Assembly (NCBI GenBank): GCA_026745465.1
Contig: JACYXH010000477.1
Location: 1,566,001-1,630,000, forward strand
Length of the DNA stretch: 64,000 nt
Origin: Lota lota
Lineage: Eukaryota; Chordata; Actinopteri; Gadiformes; Lotidae
Direction: 5' to 3'
This document shows, piece after piece, positions 20,101 through 40,105 of this stretch (position 1 is the stretch's first letter; each line of letters opens with the position of its first letter). Under the pieces are notes generated by a model, which made no database searches, was not told the DNA's origin, and worked only from the letters and a program-made list of their open reading frames with translations. The translations under genes and the position numbers were made by a program.

Positions 20101-20565
20101 TGGATATTTGAATGTCAAATATATCTTCAAATATTGCATTCTCCTTTGAGGATGAAAGGAATGTCAGCCATATTGTTTTTGCAGACAGAAACGTGACATA
20201 TTGCTGCTTTCTTCGACCTGCCGATAGGGGCGCTGAGCCAGCAAAACTCTCATATGGGTTTGTAGCAATGTCAATGCTACACGCCAAGTACTGCCAAGTG
20301 GCTGCCACACTCCACCTAGGTGGCTTTTACTGGGCTCCTCCAGAACCAGGACACAGGAAGATGATGTTGAAACCGGTTTATTGCAGAGTTTGAAAAGAAT
20401 GATACCCACGTATTAAACTCTTGATTGCTAAATGCACAACAGGTGTGCAGCCTCACCTAGCTCCAGAGCCTAATTAGTCTGACTTGGGCCAGGTGAGGCT
20501 GCTTAAACCAGCCACCAACGACGTATTGACAAACAACCTATTCTGTTGTTTAGGTTGGAGAACGG

Positions 20566-20767
<202 letters not shown>

Positions 20768-21149
20768 ATGTGTAGATAGATAGAGGACAAGCGAGAGAGA
20801 GAGAGAAGGAGAGAGAGAGTGACTGAGCGGCAGAACAAGAGCACTCCCAACACGACGAGTGTGAAGCAGGAACCTGAAAGGCAAAAATACTGATGTTTAA
20901 AAGGGAGAGAGAAAATAGAGAAAAATAGGCATTGTTTGTTAGCCCCTACTCTTCTACTGATAGTAAAAAAAAAAAGAATGTAAAAAAAGTGATAACCGAT
21001 GAGGAAAGAGGAGGGCGGTGATTGGGGGGTTGTCTTTCAGGCCCATGAGGCACATTAGTGCTCCACTGTAAACCGAGAGGAACCAGACACTAAACTGAAC
21101 TGCAGACCTGACCAGGAGGAGAAGAGGAGAAGAGTAGAGGAGTCCTGCC

Positions 21150-28248
<7,099 letters not shown>

Positions 28249-29969
28249 AGCCATATTTCTGCATGGGAAGACTTGTATGGTACACAGTCATGGTTTACAC
28301 AGAAGGACCTAGTGGCCTGTAGCGGCTGATGTAGTCCCCTAAAGGTTTTAGGACTTTTGTATAAAAGAGCATCAATAGTTGTCCAAATAGTGTAACCAAA
28401 GCACAGGTAGATGTTGTAGGTTGAAGCAGTTTATTGTAGAGTTGGTAAGTTTTGCAGTTGGAGTAGGTATTCCCTAACCTGAAGGGCCAGATGATTTGTT
28501 ACACAGAACCATCTGGGAAGTTGTCCTTGGAAATTGTTTGGAAAAGGGCAGGCACTTTAAAAAAAATACTTGCCATGTGATTGGAGGAACCATCTGTCTA
28601 TCACTGTCTATCCTGTGTCACGTAGTTCACTGATTGGTCTGAAGCACTGCGGTTCAGCCACAAGTGCATAAGTTGAAGCATGGAAAGATTGATTCTCCAA
28701 TTGCCTCACAAGGTAGGGTTCTGGTCGAATAGTATTTTTGCTTCTTCCTGACCCGTGGCTGTCATCAAAAGCACTGTCTAAATTCTTTAAGTGCTCAGGA
28801 AAGGTGCTTCAATGCCTAATTTCAAAATGTATTTTATCTCTTTTAACAGAGGACCATCCTTTACAAAAGGAAAGGAGATAATGTGTCCCACAATTCCTTG
28901 CGGCAGCAACATTTAAAGCGATGCACCATTTCGTTCACAAAAACAAACGATCAACATGAATGTCAATTATTTTCATACAAGCATACTAATTTACAACATC
29001 TCATTCTACATTCTACATTCTACATATCTAATGTGTACGATTGAGCCCCTCCCAGTTGGTAGACGGGAGACTTTCAGAATAAAAACAATAACACTTAAAG
29101 TGGCTGTGCAACTATGCGATGAGAACTAGTGTAGCTCGACTGGCTGGGGGACGTGAGTGGGAGGGGTTTTGGGAGTGTCGATAGTAAGATTATTGTTAAC
29201 AAAGGTAGAGATACAGGCTGGCCAGCATATTTTCTTTGTAGAATGTATCAGAAATAGGATGTGATTTTATTGTGAACATTATTTAAATTACTATCTATCA
29301 GCATTGACTACAGATATGTCCAGGTAATTGTAAGGTACGATTTAGTTTAAATGTTTCATATTGCGACTTTAAGATTAGGCCTGTACAATGTACAGATGGA
29401 GTGACTTTACTCATGTAATCAAATATGAATATTAAAATGTAGCTTAGCACAGCACAGGCATTTCCCATGCAATACTGTAACAACACATTTCCAACAGAAA
29501 TTAAAGAAAGACATTGGCAATAGGGTTCCCTTTAATGTTGGATTTCGATCTGCTGTTTTAATTTAATAAAGAGTTGAGGCTTTTCTGTTGAGTCAACCCA
29601 GACTTTTACTGGGAAAATCACTAGAGATTTAGAAGAATGATGTACAATTTATTTTATCTTCTATTTTTGCGACTCAAGGAGGTTCCCACTTGCGGTCACT
29701 AGATGGGAGCAAGGCTTTATGAGGGCAGGACTTAGAGCCTGTGAGTAACTTGTTCCTTTATTGTTCCAACAAAAGCCAACAGACAACAAGAGACACATTT
29801 TTTTGTCTCTGGTGTTCAAGGTGACTTTCAGAGTCACAAATTATGTAACAAATTACTTAAGCAGGTTCCAGGTACTGGCAGATATTAAATATGTGATTAT
29901 GATCACATATTTTATATTATGATGTAGACGCAAAGTGGAAATGAAAATTCAAATTGCATTCTATAAATA

Positions 29970-30060
29970 CAACATGGTTATGTTCTTGCCTGGCATCAAC
30001 ACTGCCAGGGTTGAGGGTTCAATTCCCATGGGACAACTGATGCTGTAATGTATAGTAATG
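29970..30060 (+). mobile_element. SINE-like fragment with B box
   Basis: CTTGCCTGGCATCAACACTG, then GGGTTCAATTCCCATGGG (B-box-like), then ACAACTGATGCTGTAATGTA. This is typical of tRNA-derived SINE heads in teleosts. Confidence 0.5.
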
Positions 30061-30109
30061 ATTCTTTTTCTTTTTTTTCATCCAACATTTTGGATCTAGT
30101 CCATTCTTC

Positions 30110-30110
<1 letters not shown>

Positions 30111-30196
<86 letters not shown>
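30111..30196. repeat. (CA)n microsatellite
   Basis: About 85 bp of CA dinucleotides. Confidence 0.95.
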
Positions 30197-30198
<2 letters not shown>

Positions 30199-31154
30199 AA
30201 GTAGGACTGAAGGTCGCTGTTCCTCAGTTTGTTCTGAATATTGTGTGTGTGACCATGTGTGACCAGATAAAATAGCTCAAGCAAGAGAAAAACCCAAAAC
30301 GTTCGATTCCTTTTATTTTCCCCCCAAACTCCCCACCTCTGCCCATGCTTCTTTCCACCATCTTGTCTCCAGAGAGGTGAGGGGGGCTACAGGGCTGACC
30401 ACAGCCCTGTAGCTTCAGGTCAGCGATTCTATTTGTTCCCTGGGTGGAGGAGAAATTGGTTTTGGGCCCCGCTAAAGACAACCATCCAACCAAGGGGATT
30501 GGACGCCACTGGGGCACAATCAGGAGCCAATCAGAAAGGCCATCGATCAGTTTCCCCTTTAATCTCATAGTCGGTGAACACAGTCTTAAACTCCACATTT
30601 TACCCAGGATGACAGGCCGAAACCATGGAGAATGTTCCTGTGATGCCCGCAAGTGCATCACAGTCACACTCGTGTTGCAACTCGATTGAAAAGCTATTTC
30701 TATTTATACTGAATCCACTGCTGCATCATCTTGCCCTTTACTGTTGAAGATCAACGTTCAACAGCTCCAGCTTTTATTAAATCTCTATTTGATTAGGCTT
30801 TTTTGTGTTTTTGGTTTGATTATAAAGGGATTGATAGTCACTTGTATCTATACTTGTTTTATAGGTGTTGGGTTTTTGGGAGTCAGAGTTCACAGAGGCT
30901 AAGACGGATGAGTTTCAATGACAGATAGTCCTAATTTCTTTGAGAATAGCATTTGTTTATAAAATAGAAATGGACAGAGAGAGCAAAGGAGATGGAAATT
31001 GTGATGTACTAGAATCTATAAGCACAATGATGAAGAAATTCTACAGTTTCTTGAACATCAAACACATGACTTGCTCACTAGCTTTAGCAATAGGTCTGCC
31101 TAGCCTTGTGGAAGACTCTGGTCATGCGCACTGAGTTTAAAGGAAGAATGTGTG

Positions 31155-31186
31155 CAGGTAGGTAGGTAGGTAGGTAGGTAGGTAGA
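31155..31186. repeat. (GGTA)n microsatellite
   Basis: About eight tandem AGGT/GGTA tetranucleotides. Confidence 0.9.
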
Positions 31187-31682
31187 CAGACAGGTAAGCC
31201 ATCCACAGGCTTATTAAAGGCCTGTGATGGCCACAGACACCTTGTTATTACAAAAAAAAAATTCAGACCATTTGATTTATTGATTGCTTTTGGGATGTAA
31301 AGACAATTTCAACAAATAGGAGTAAATATGCTCCTAAAATGAATTGCCCTAGCTTTAAGGAGAAAACGGAATAAACTGTTCTTGTTTTTGCTTGACGTGT
31401 TCTGTTCTTGCTCACTTACATTATATTGACATATGATAAATCCTTTTTTATATAATCATATAATTAATAGTAAAAGTGATTTCAATAGATTCAATTAATA
31501 GGATTACCACCTTGAGGGGAATTTGGATGTACCAGTCACATTGTGCAAAAGATCTAAGTGTTAGGGTTAGGACAGAATCTAAAGAGAACATTGAGGGAAA
31601 GAGTGCCAGAAGAAGGTGACATTGTTCTTTTACTGAACACCTTCAAATAAACAGTTTCCCCCTTAAACAAAAACCCTGTTGG

Positions 31683-31790
31683 GGTAGCAGGACAGTGTCT
31701 TGGTGGGTGTTCGAGTCGAAGCCATAGTACTGGGTTTGAATCCCATTGTCCACAGTCTTCCTGCAGGCCCATAGCCTTGTGAGACCATAC
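31683..31790 (+). mobile_element. tRNA-derived SINE, second family
   Basis: GTACTGGGTTTGAATCCCATTG supplies a good B box (GGTTTGAATCC-like), followed by CCACAGTCTTCCTGCAGGCC. It is related to the copies at 15363 and 47191. Confidence 0.55.
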
Positions 31791-32340
31791 AGATATTAAT
31801 ATATCAGTCTGGCCTTTGCTGGGCAGCAGTTGATTTCCACACTATGACCCGGCCTTACATTGTGAAACAACTCTAGCCAATCAGAGTGATGCTCTTTCCC
31901 TCTTCGCTTTTGCCGAAACCCAGTTAGAAGTAAAGCAAAAAATATATATATCCTCAGAGAAAAGTCTTCCATGCAAATTTCTGTTCATCGTTTAACATTG
32001 TTTTTCAGTCTATTTTGGATTAAAGTTTTGATTTCCACGTCGATTGCTACGCTTTCCTCAGGCACTGTCATTTTTCTTCAAATTGGCGGACTCCGGCCCT
32101 CTTTGTTCACCATGGACTGAAACTCCCTCCCCCTACCGCTGATTGTTACTATCATTACTACAGTTTAGAAGATGCTTTTAACGATTCATGGCCAGGCTGA
32201 TCTGCAAAGAGAAACTGAATGTGAATTTGCAAGATCAGGATGGTCTCCAGGGCTGGACTGGGACAAAAAAACAGACCTAGCATCTTGGCCCAGACAGGAC
32301 AACCACGATCCTTGGAGAAAGAAAATGTGTGCCACAAAAA

Positions 32341-33467
32341 AAAACTAAACATTGTATCGCCATCGCTCACTCGGGATGGGTTTGTTTGTTTGGGATAGCC
32401 CGTTGAGTGGCTGAAACAAAACGGATGATTTGCCTCTGTGGTGGCACGATGATGATGGGTCTTTCTTTCTTGATACAAATGTGAATATATAAATGGTGTT
32501 GGTCAATTCTAAACAGCATTGTACACAGTAGCCTGTCGTAGGAAATGCTCAAAGGTAAATCAACATAATTAAACACTGATTGTTGCTTCTTATGGGGAAA
32601 GAAGCAACAGTGGTGGACCATACTAAACGCCCCATCCATAGTATGTGTCTGTAAAATGCTAATCAATTCAAATGTATTTCTAAAGCACATTTAATAACAA
32701 GGGGATGGGGGAGGGATCTTTCTTCATTACGAGCCCCTCTCTGATTGCTCAAACTGTGGTTATGTTTTTGTTATAAGGCCCACAGTTTTTTGATTACTGC
32801 AGTTTATGAAATAAACTATGAACTAATGCCTGTATAGGTGTGAATAGTGTAGCACTGTTTTTTTGTCGCTTTCTTTAGGAAACTCTCCTTTGATGAGGAA
32901 CTCCCTTAACTCCAAGCATTTGTTTGTCGATAATGTAATCTCAAAACAAAGTATGTAGGCTAGAGAAACTGAATGCTCAATAAATGTATGTTAAATGTCC
33001 GTTATCGATAGTCGTTCTGTCTATGCTAAGAGACTATTGAAATGAGCTATATTAAAATCAGACCAATCAGACACGTCAAACGTCATCCTAATTTACATAA
33101 TGTAGACAGGTAGGTCAATTGAGAGCAAGCCCTCTTTTTGGATGACACAACAGCTATCATGGATTGTGACCTATGGTGGATTGTTTCCTGTTGCATGTGG
33201 ACTCTGTGATGATCGCAGACATGAATACTTATGTTATGTTAATTACGTTGATTTACCTTTGAGCATTTCCTATAGGCTACTGTGTAAAATGCTGTTTAGA
33301 ATTGACCAACACCATTTATAAATTCACGTTTGTATCAAGAAAGAAAGACCCATCATCATCGTGCCACCACAGAGGCAAATCAACCGTTTTGCTTCAGCCA
33401 CTCAACGGGCTATCCCAAACGAACAAACCCATCCCGAGTGAGCGATGGCGATATAATGTTTAGTTTT
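32341..33467. mobile_element. Large inverted repeat (two ~230-bp arms around a 664-bp centre)
   Basis: The arms 32341-32573 and 33238-33467 are reverse complements with only scattered differences. Both carry TTGGGATAGCCCGTTGAGTG and GGTCTTTCTTTCTTGATAC (or complement) in mirrored order. The layout fits a foldback-type DNA transposon or an inverted duplication. I saw no target-site duplication and no transposase-like protein in the centre. Left of it lies GGGCTGGACTGGGAC (from 32250), resembling another common teleost repeat. Confidence 0.7.
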
Positions 33468-33769
33468 AAGCTCGTGCATGTTTCCGCACGTGAACGACTT
33501 CATGCCTGTCGACACTATTCTGTGACCCACTTTACAGTGGGTCACAGAATACGGTGTAACACTTGTATCAATGGCTTCAGTTTAACCGTACCTTTTCCGA
33601 AAAGCACAGCCTCACCACCTGCAGGACTTTGTAGTGAACAGCCAAACAGAGTCAAGAGAGAGATTGGAAACTTCAAACGACTATCGTAACCACCGTTTCT
33701 TCACAGTAACTGATTGGTTAGTGAATTTAACAATCGTTTTTCTCCTGAAAGCTGTCACATTCTGAGAGG

Positions 33770-34081
33770 GGCAACAGCACTCAACCCCAAGCACAATACA
33801 TTTATTGTCAAAGATTGCCTTTTGCCAATGTTAGCCATTGGCAAACCATGCCATGGAGTAATGGAGGAAAACCTGTCTGCTGAACTTCACCAGGCAAAGC
33901 GACTTTGAAAGGAAAAAACAAAGAGGGGATATCGTCAACAGCACCCATGATGTTCTGGTGCTATGAAGGCCATACAAGGATGCGTTTGTTGATTTATATA
34001 AACTTGTGTGCATCTCCATGCCACTGCCCGTCACATCAGCTGTTTGTGAAAGGAGCTTTTCTTGCTTATGCCAGTTAAAGA
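33770..34081 (+). pseudogene. hAT-family transposase C-terminal fragment (ZMYM/DUF4371-like)
   Basis: A frame-disrupted fragment whose clearest part reads LPVTSAVCERSFSCLCQLKT. This is the hAT dimerisation-domain signature found in DNA transposases and ZMYM1-like host proteins. Upstream pieces read ATALNPKHNTFIVKDCLLP and ENLSAELHQAKRL. It stops where the BEL/Pao fossil begins. Confidence 0.7.
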
Positions 34082-37000
34082 CCCATCTGCTGGTGGGTTA
34101 AAAATCAAGGTTATACCTTTCTGCATGATCATCTCTGAAATTTTGGAATGACTCCAATCTGTTACTGCTTCACGCATTTCTTTCTCTGTGCCTACCAGGT
34201 TTGTGTCATTGTCTGATCTCACAGATACTTGGCCTCTCCTAGCAATGAATCTCCTAAATGCATTTATGTATGAATCAGTCTCAAGAGACTGGGCAACTTC
34301 TTTATGAATTGCTCTAATAGTGAGATACGTGAACAATACACAATGCAGGATGCTTAACATCTGCTGGCAATGCAGACTGATGCAACATTCCTCCAACCCT
34401 AAAAATCCCATCATGCACAACAGGATCAAGCGTCAGAATGTGACTGCTTCTTTTAAGCTTGTCACCCTTCTGAAGAGTCATAAATTCATCACTGAAGCTT
34501 TGACTTTGACAAAGTTTCACAATCTCAGCTTCTCCCATTGCAACAGCTTCAGCAGTAAGAAAAGATCCCCTAATAGTTTATCTAAACTGCTGCATTTGGC
34601 ATGTTATCATCTCAGTTTTATTTTCATGACTCGAACAATCACTTGCTTGTGATGTGAGAATGTGTGCTCAGCCTATGAAGTAGTTGTTTGAATTTCACCA
34701 TCCAGGACACTGCCTGTTTTAAACAGTGCCACTCTGAATAATGACAAATGAGCATGTTAAGTGGACTCTCATGCAGGTTTGTAGCAATCACACTCACTGC
34801 TCCTTTAACTTCAACATGATCTTTACGAAACTGGCCAGTGTTTCTTGCTCCTCGTCAAAGATTCTGGCCCACCAATCAAGTTTTGACACTATGTGAATGT
34901 GTCTGCATTCATTCCTCTTGACGCATGGTCAGCGGAATTCAACTCAGTTAACATACATCCACTGACTTGGCTTCATGTTGTCTCTGATGAGTTTCACTAG
35001 CAATGTATTTCAACAGAGAAGTACTGTCAGACCAAAACATTGGCATTTGCAGCTCCTTTCCCATGAGTTAGTCATGTACAGTCAGTATTTCTATAGCAAC
35101 TGCAGCTGCTGTTAATTCTAGTCTCGAAATTGTTGTTTGTTTCAGCGGCGACATTCTGGACTTGCCAATAATGACTGAACAGTGAGTTGCCCCCTTTTTA
35201 TTTGTCATGCGAAGGTAGGTAACGACTCCATAACCTTTCTCACTCACATCAGCGAAGTGATGTAATTGTGCAGATGTGATTGCTCCAAATCCAGCCGGTT
35301 TCAGACACCTATCCACAGTGAAACCATTGCATCCGGCAACCAAGTCTTGTGAGATCAGAAAGCCACATGTGTAACCAGCAGGGATATCCTCATCCCAGGA
35401 GACTTTCCTGCCACATAACTCCTGCAGGATCATTTTTGCTGGAAGGAAGACAGGTGAGAAAAATCCTAAAGGGCTATAGCACTTGCAAATAAGAGGATAC
35501 CATGTCTTGTCTGTGGTGCATGTTTTGCATTTATCCTGATCTTGAATATATCTGACTCAGTACACCAGTTTCCTCCTAGGACTCTCTCATCGGGTAATGC
35601 ATCTTGACTGAGATCCAAATCCTTAACCTATTTTGCTCTTTCTGTTTTAGGAACGGAGGCAGCAGAGGACAGCTCTGCTATTACTCATACACTTTGTAAG
35701 ATGGAATCCTCCACTCTCACACAGTGCTGTTAAGTCCCTGACCATAGCACATGCTTGGGCTTCATCTGACACTGATGGAAGACAATCGTCTACATACTAA
35801 TTGTAAATTGCTTTAACTCACTTAGCATCTTCAGCTGTCTACTTCAGAGCAAAGTTGGCTCAGCTGGGGGAGGACTTTGCCCCAAACAAGTGCACAACCA
35901 TCTTGGATTCTTGTAGAGGTTCATTCAAGTTTCCATCCGGCCACCAGAGGAACCGCAGAAGGTCACTATCCTCTGGTGGTATTCTTACATTGGTGATACA
36001 TGCCTCTATGTCTGACATTAAGGCAATATGGTCATGTCTGAATCGTGCCAACACTTCAATTAGTGTGTTTATTAGATCTGGACCTTGCACAAGTTCTAGA
36101 TTCCGTGATTTGCCTTGATATGATGCTGCACAGTCAAAAGCGACACAGTTTTCCTTTTTGGGGCTCATACAGTATACCCCATGATGAGGTATGTACCAAA
36201 CTCTCATCTTCAGACACAATGCTTTCATTTGGTACTTGAAATGCGTAGCCTTTACTCAACAGATTAGACATGGAGCTTTGATATTCTCTGTGAGACACCT
36301 TGTTTTTTACAACTACGCTGCAGTTGTAAAGCAGTTCGACAACTTTGTTTCTCAAGGGAAGACCTATACTATAGGTTCTTCATTGGCTTTCTCTGGAAAA
36401 ACATTATAGGATTCTGGATGAAACTCTAGCCTGTCCTTGGTTTCTGATTTTATGACATTCTGGAACAGCCATTGGATGTTGTTTTTCACAGTATGCACAT
36501 GGCTTCTGAAAGGCATTGCTGGTGTAACGAGTGGAGTTTTTACCGTTTTCAGGTGACTTTTCATTTGCTGCTGGTGCTACACTTCTGGCAAATGTACTCC
36601 CCTTTGGCCTAGATGCTCGAGTCATTCTCACATTTGCACAAGGTTTTCCCTTATCTTCAGCATCCTTTACGTCACCAAACACAGGATCTGAAGTTACTTA
36701 ATCTTACCTGTTCTTACCTGAATCTGACCAAATATAAACAGGCAAAAACTCTCCACATTTCTTTCATTTTGTACGGTAACTTGGAAACAATGATTCTGAG
36801 ATGAGTGGGATTTTCCATTTCTTGAAGCTGATTGATGTCTTGCATTGCATTGTTACAGCCAGTGAGAAACAGGGAGTAACTATGAAGAGCTTTAGCATCA
36901 TCTGGTTTTATTTGCAGCCAGTTAAATGCTCTGTTCATGTAGGTAGTTGTAACCTTCAACTCGTTACCATAGTGATAAATCAACACATTTCTTGCCTCAC

Positions 37001-37830
37001 TATAACCTGTCACTGTCACCATCGGCTTTGTCATGAATAGTATAGTCAAATGCCCTTATGAATGGTTTAAACTCAAGTGGATCACCACTGAAAACAGACA
37101 CGTCTCTTTGGGGCAAATGTGACAGTCTCTGTTGTTTGACTAACATCTCAGTGATGTCATTTTGTTTCAGCATCACTTCACACAGATTTACTGGATTACT
37201 ATTGACATCAGTTTCCTGTATGTCATCTTCTTGTTTCACAAAATAATTTTTTGCCTTTGACTGTTCAGTATGTTCATAATTTAGTTCTAGCACCTAGCTG
37301 CTTAGCTGTTGATTGTCCACTAAGCTTGCCCAAGGATAAGTGATTACATCGCTTTTACAGTTCTCACACTCACAACTTTCCAACACTTTTATTTTGGCTG
37401 AAAGAGCGGCAATAGCTTTCTCGATCTCCAGCTGTTCCTTTTTTGCCTTTAACTTGCATTCTTTAATGTCCAATGCCTGTCTCAGTTTGTGCAAGTAACG
37501 TGGCACCTTCTGCTTGTTCCTTCTGTCATACAGATGATATGGAGGAGACTGGATGAGTTTGATGAACGGCTACTAACTGTGCTTTGTGAAACACAGAAGC
37601 CCAATTTATTTTCTGCTGGTGTAGCAGCCACAGATACACTATCATATGGACTCACATCTTCATGATGTTGTTGCCTTGTAGCTATCCATTTTTCAACTTC
37701 AACCATTAAACTGCTGAATCTTTCTTTTTTTGGCTTGAACCAAAACGTCTGATCTGCCTCCTTCTCTTCATCAGGCAAAAACGACATAATTTGCACGAAT
37801 AAACTCCAGTATTCGTTTTCAGCATTCATT
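34082..37830 (-). mobile_element. BEL/Pao LTR-retrotransposon fossil, broken
   Basis: On the minus strand, parts follow in the order of a BEL/Pao element: gag-like (DUF1759-type) and zinc-knuckle region at about 36.4-37.8 kb, reverse transcriptase at about 35.9-36.2 kb, RNase H-like region at about 35.1-35.4 kb, and an integrase part at about 34.0-34.4 kb. It is broken, with many interruptions (at least half a dozen), and shorter than a full element. I identified no LTR pair. It abuts a hAT fragment on its low-coordinate side. The amount of decay points to an old insertion. Confidence 0.85.
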
Positions 37831-38074
37831 CAAGTGTTCATTAACAATGTTTGTACTCTCATCTTCCATTAGTCCATTAATTATGTTCTTTTTTTATTTT
37901 TATTTTATCTATTTCGTCTTATTTATATGCCTGCTCATGTTCTTCCAGACCCCTTTCAGTATATGCTGGTGCCCTCTTGTGGCCAGTCCTGCTGCTGTAG
38001 CGTTGTGCTCTTGGCCTGGACTCGTGTTTATCGTCGCCCGCCATGTTGGCCATTTCACACAACTTCTAGTTCGT

Positions 38075-38093
38075 GTTAGGGTTAGGGTTAGGG
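38075..38093 (+). repeat. Short interstitial telomere-like repeat
   Basis: Three GTTAGG units plus G, matching the vertebrate telomere repeat TTAGGG, right after the BEL/Pao fossil flank. Confidence 0.9.
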
Positions 38094-38999
38094 AAGTGTT
38101 CATGAAACATGGTCTATGACACAAAGCACGGGAGGCTATCTTTAGTCTTCATTTTTTTTATCATCTTTATCCAAACTTGTTTTGGCATGAGACTGTCCCA
38201 GCGTTGAGTCGGCTAGTAGCAACACCAACGGTAAAAGTCCACTCGTTTAGTTACTCAACTGAAGACTTCACAATCAAATTCCGGGGGAGATTTGAATGGG
38301 CCAGTCCAGTATCAGTCAAGAAAAAAAAAAGTTTTTTACCGTTCCCTGCTCATTGAGGACACGAGGACTAGTGAAGATAATAAATGCATCTGTCTTAGCT
38401 GCTTTGGATATAATCATCTGCTAATATACTAAATTAAACATTAAACATTGAATAATACATATAAATGCAAATACAAATACTAACAAATATCTCCTCCCCT
38501 TCACTTGAGAAGGCCAGTCTTCTTGAAACACAAGCAAGTGTGCACATCAACATGAAACAAGGGAACTTAGACCACCAGATGGGATCTATTATTTCAGCGT
38601 TAAAAGTACATTATTTAGCAGGGCTAAAATCTCTCCTAAAAAGCTTGTTTAACTGGAGTGGATACAGATTGTGAGGAAGAGACATTTCGTTCCAGGTTAT
38701 CATGTATAGCCTAGGGATTTAGGTTCAGACCAATGGATTCTGGTTTGTTTATAAAAGTGTGCTGTTGTTGATTCATAAATTGTTAATTCATAAATCATTG
38801 TTTCTAATGTCTTTTTGACTACAAATGTGTTTTGTGGCTTATACGTTTTTGTAATAAAAGCTCTTCAAGGCTCTTCTCAACATTTATTTCGACATTGTAT
38901 CTTATCCCATAAGCCAAGCGTTTACTGTGAAATAAACACCCTCTTATAGAGCCACGGCTTTTGTCAAAGACAGATAACCATAACTACCCTAACCCACCT

Positions 39000-39430
39000 T
39001 CCTCTTCAGCGGGGGCCTCCTTTTAGCACAATTAACTTAATGGACCCGAGCTTTGAAAAGAGAGTAACGGAGGCTACACATCCAATAGAGCTTTGACAAT
39101 CTTAAGAAAAAGGGACAATAACCCCCTACTTCCCCTGCGATCCATTATGATCGATACCAAATGATGGAAATGCATCAAAGATTACCTAACGAATCTTTAA
39201 AAAAAAGGATGGATTAATAATTGAGCTAATTACCTCCCGTGTGTTTCATGGTAGGAAGGACAACACGGAACCCAGAGGTTCATAGCGTATCGTCGGTTGA
39301 ATAATTAGTCGATTGATCGTTAACTGTCCCCACGGTGAGCAATGAAGACGAAAGGGCGGATAACGAGGGATGGGTCTGCTCGTTAATGAGTGTGACCTAA
39401 TCAAGGCTAGGGGCCGTGTGTAAGAACACT
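39000..39430. promoter_or_regulatory. Candidate enhancer or conserved non-coding block upstream of LMO1
   Basis: Unique, repeat-free sequence dense in homeodomain-type sites (TTAATAATTGAGCTAATTA, CGTTAATGAG, AATTAGTCGATTGATCG), about 0.7-1.1 kb upstream of the LMO1 TATA box. The texture fits a developmental enhancer, but no conservation data were available. Confidence 0.35.
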
Positions 39431-39709
39431 TGTTTGTTATGCGTGCCGTAATGAGGAGAGCTGGGGCTCGATGGGAGGAAGGAAAGCCCTTTGGATGTAG
39501 GCTACATGTGCGAACTTGCTAGGCCCATGTAACAGGCTGGGACAAGCCACACTAAATCATATAGGCCTATAGCCTGAGAGTTGGTTGTAAAAGAGATGGG
39601 CATTTTTCTGTGTTCTTAAGAGAAGGGATGTATTATTTGTTTTAATGTTGGGTGATAGTGAGTGCTTAAACTGAATCGATCAAATTCCACACACACGCCC
39701 ATTCGTTCA

Positions 39710-39711
<2 letters not shown>

Positions 39712-39783
<72 letters not shown>
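39712..39783. repeat. (CT)n microsatellite followed by CA
   Basis: About 70 bp of CT then a short CA stretch. Confidence 0.95.
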
Positions 39784-39801
<18 letters not shown>

Positions 39802-39878
39802 GCCCATTCATACCTCCGTTTCTCTTTCTGTCCCCCTCTCATTGTGTCTGTGCCTCACTTTACTTGCATCTATTCTGT

Positions 39879-39939
<61 letters not shown>

Positions 39940-39948
39940 GGGGGGGGA
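39879..39948. repeat. (GT)n plus poly-G tract
   Basis: About 44 bp of GT running into about 25 G, 150 bp upstream of the LMO1 TATA box. Confidence 0.95.
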
Positions 39949-40097
39949 GGCCAATCGGGCTCCCTGAATATAATTGGTGTCCTTGGAGTTGAATAAACTC
40001 ATTCCAAAACACCCCCGGCTGTCCTGCAGTGTGTGAGCGGGCTGGGCATTGAATAATTGATTGAAGGGTGGTGGGGGGAGACGCGAGCATAATGACT

Positions 40098-40105
40098 TTA
40101 TATAA
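40098..40105 (+). promoter_or_regulatory. LMO1 TATA box
   Basis: TTATATAA, with a likely start some 30 bases downstream (about 40130), which would leave a 5' UTR of about 420 nt before the ATG at 40549. Confidence 0.45.

Larger units (their letters stand above)
28249..40093. other. RERGL-LMO1 gene desert
   Basis: Nearly 12 kb with no intact host gene. It has the RERGL 3' flank with possible AATAAA at 29078-29083, SINE copies, CA/GT/CT microsatellites, two perfect hairpins, a long inverted repeat, a hAT fragment, a broken BEL/Pao fossil, a short telomere-like repeat, and homeobox-site-rich sequence just upstream of LMO1. Many short open frames here are low-complexity or repeat-derived. Confidence 0.6.

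Noticed and set aside
32158-33689. Two similar frames of about 110 codons starting MYQERKTHHHRATTEAN
   Set aside because: They are the same arm of the large inverted repeat read in opposite orientations; no protein similarity and no codon bias noted.
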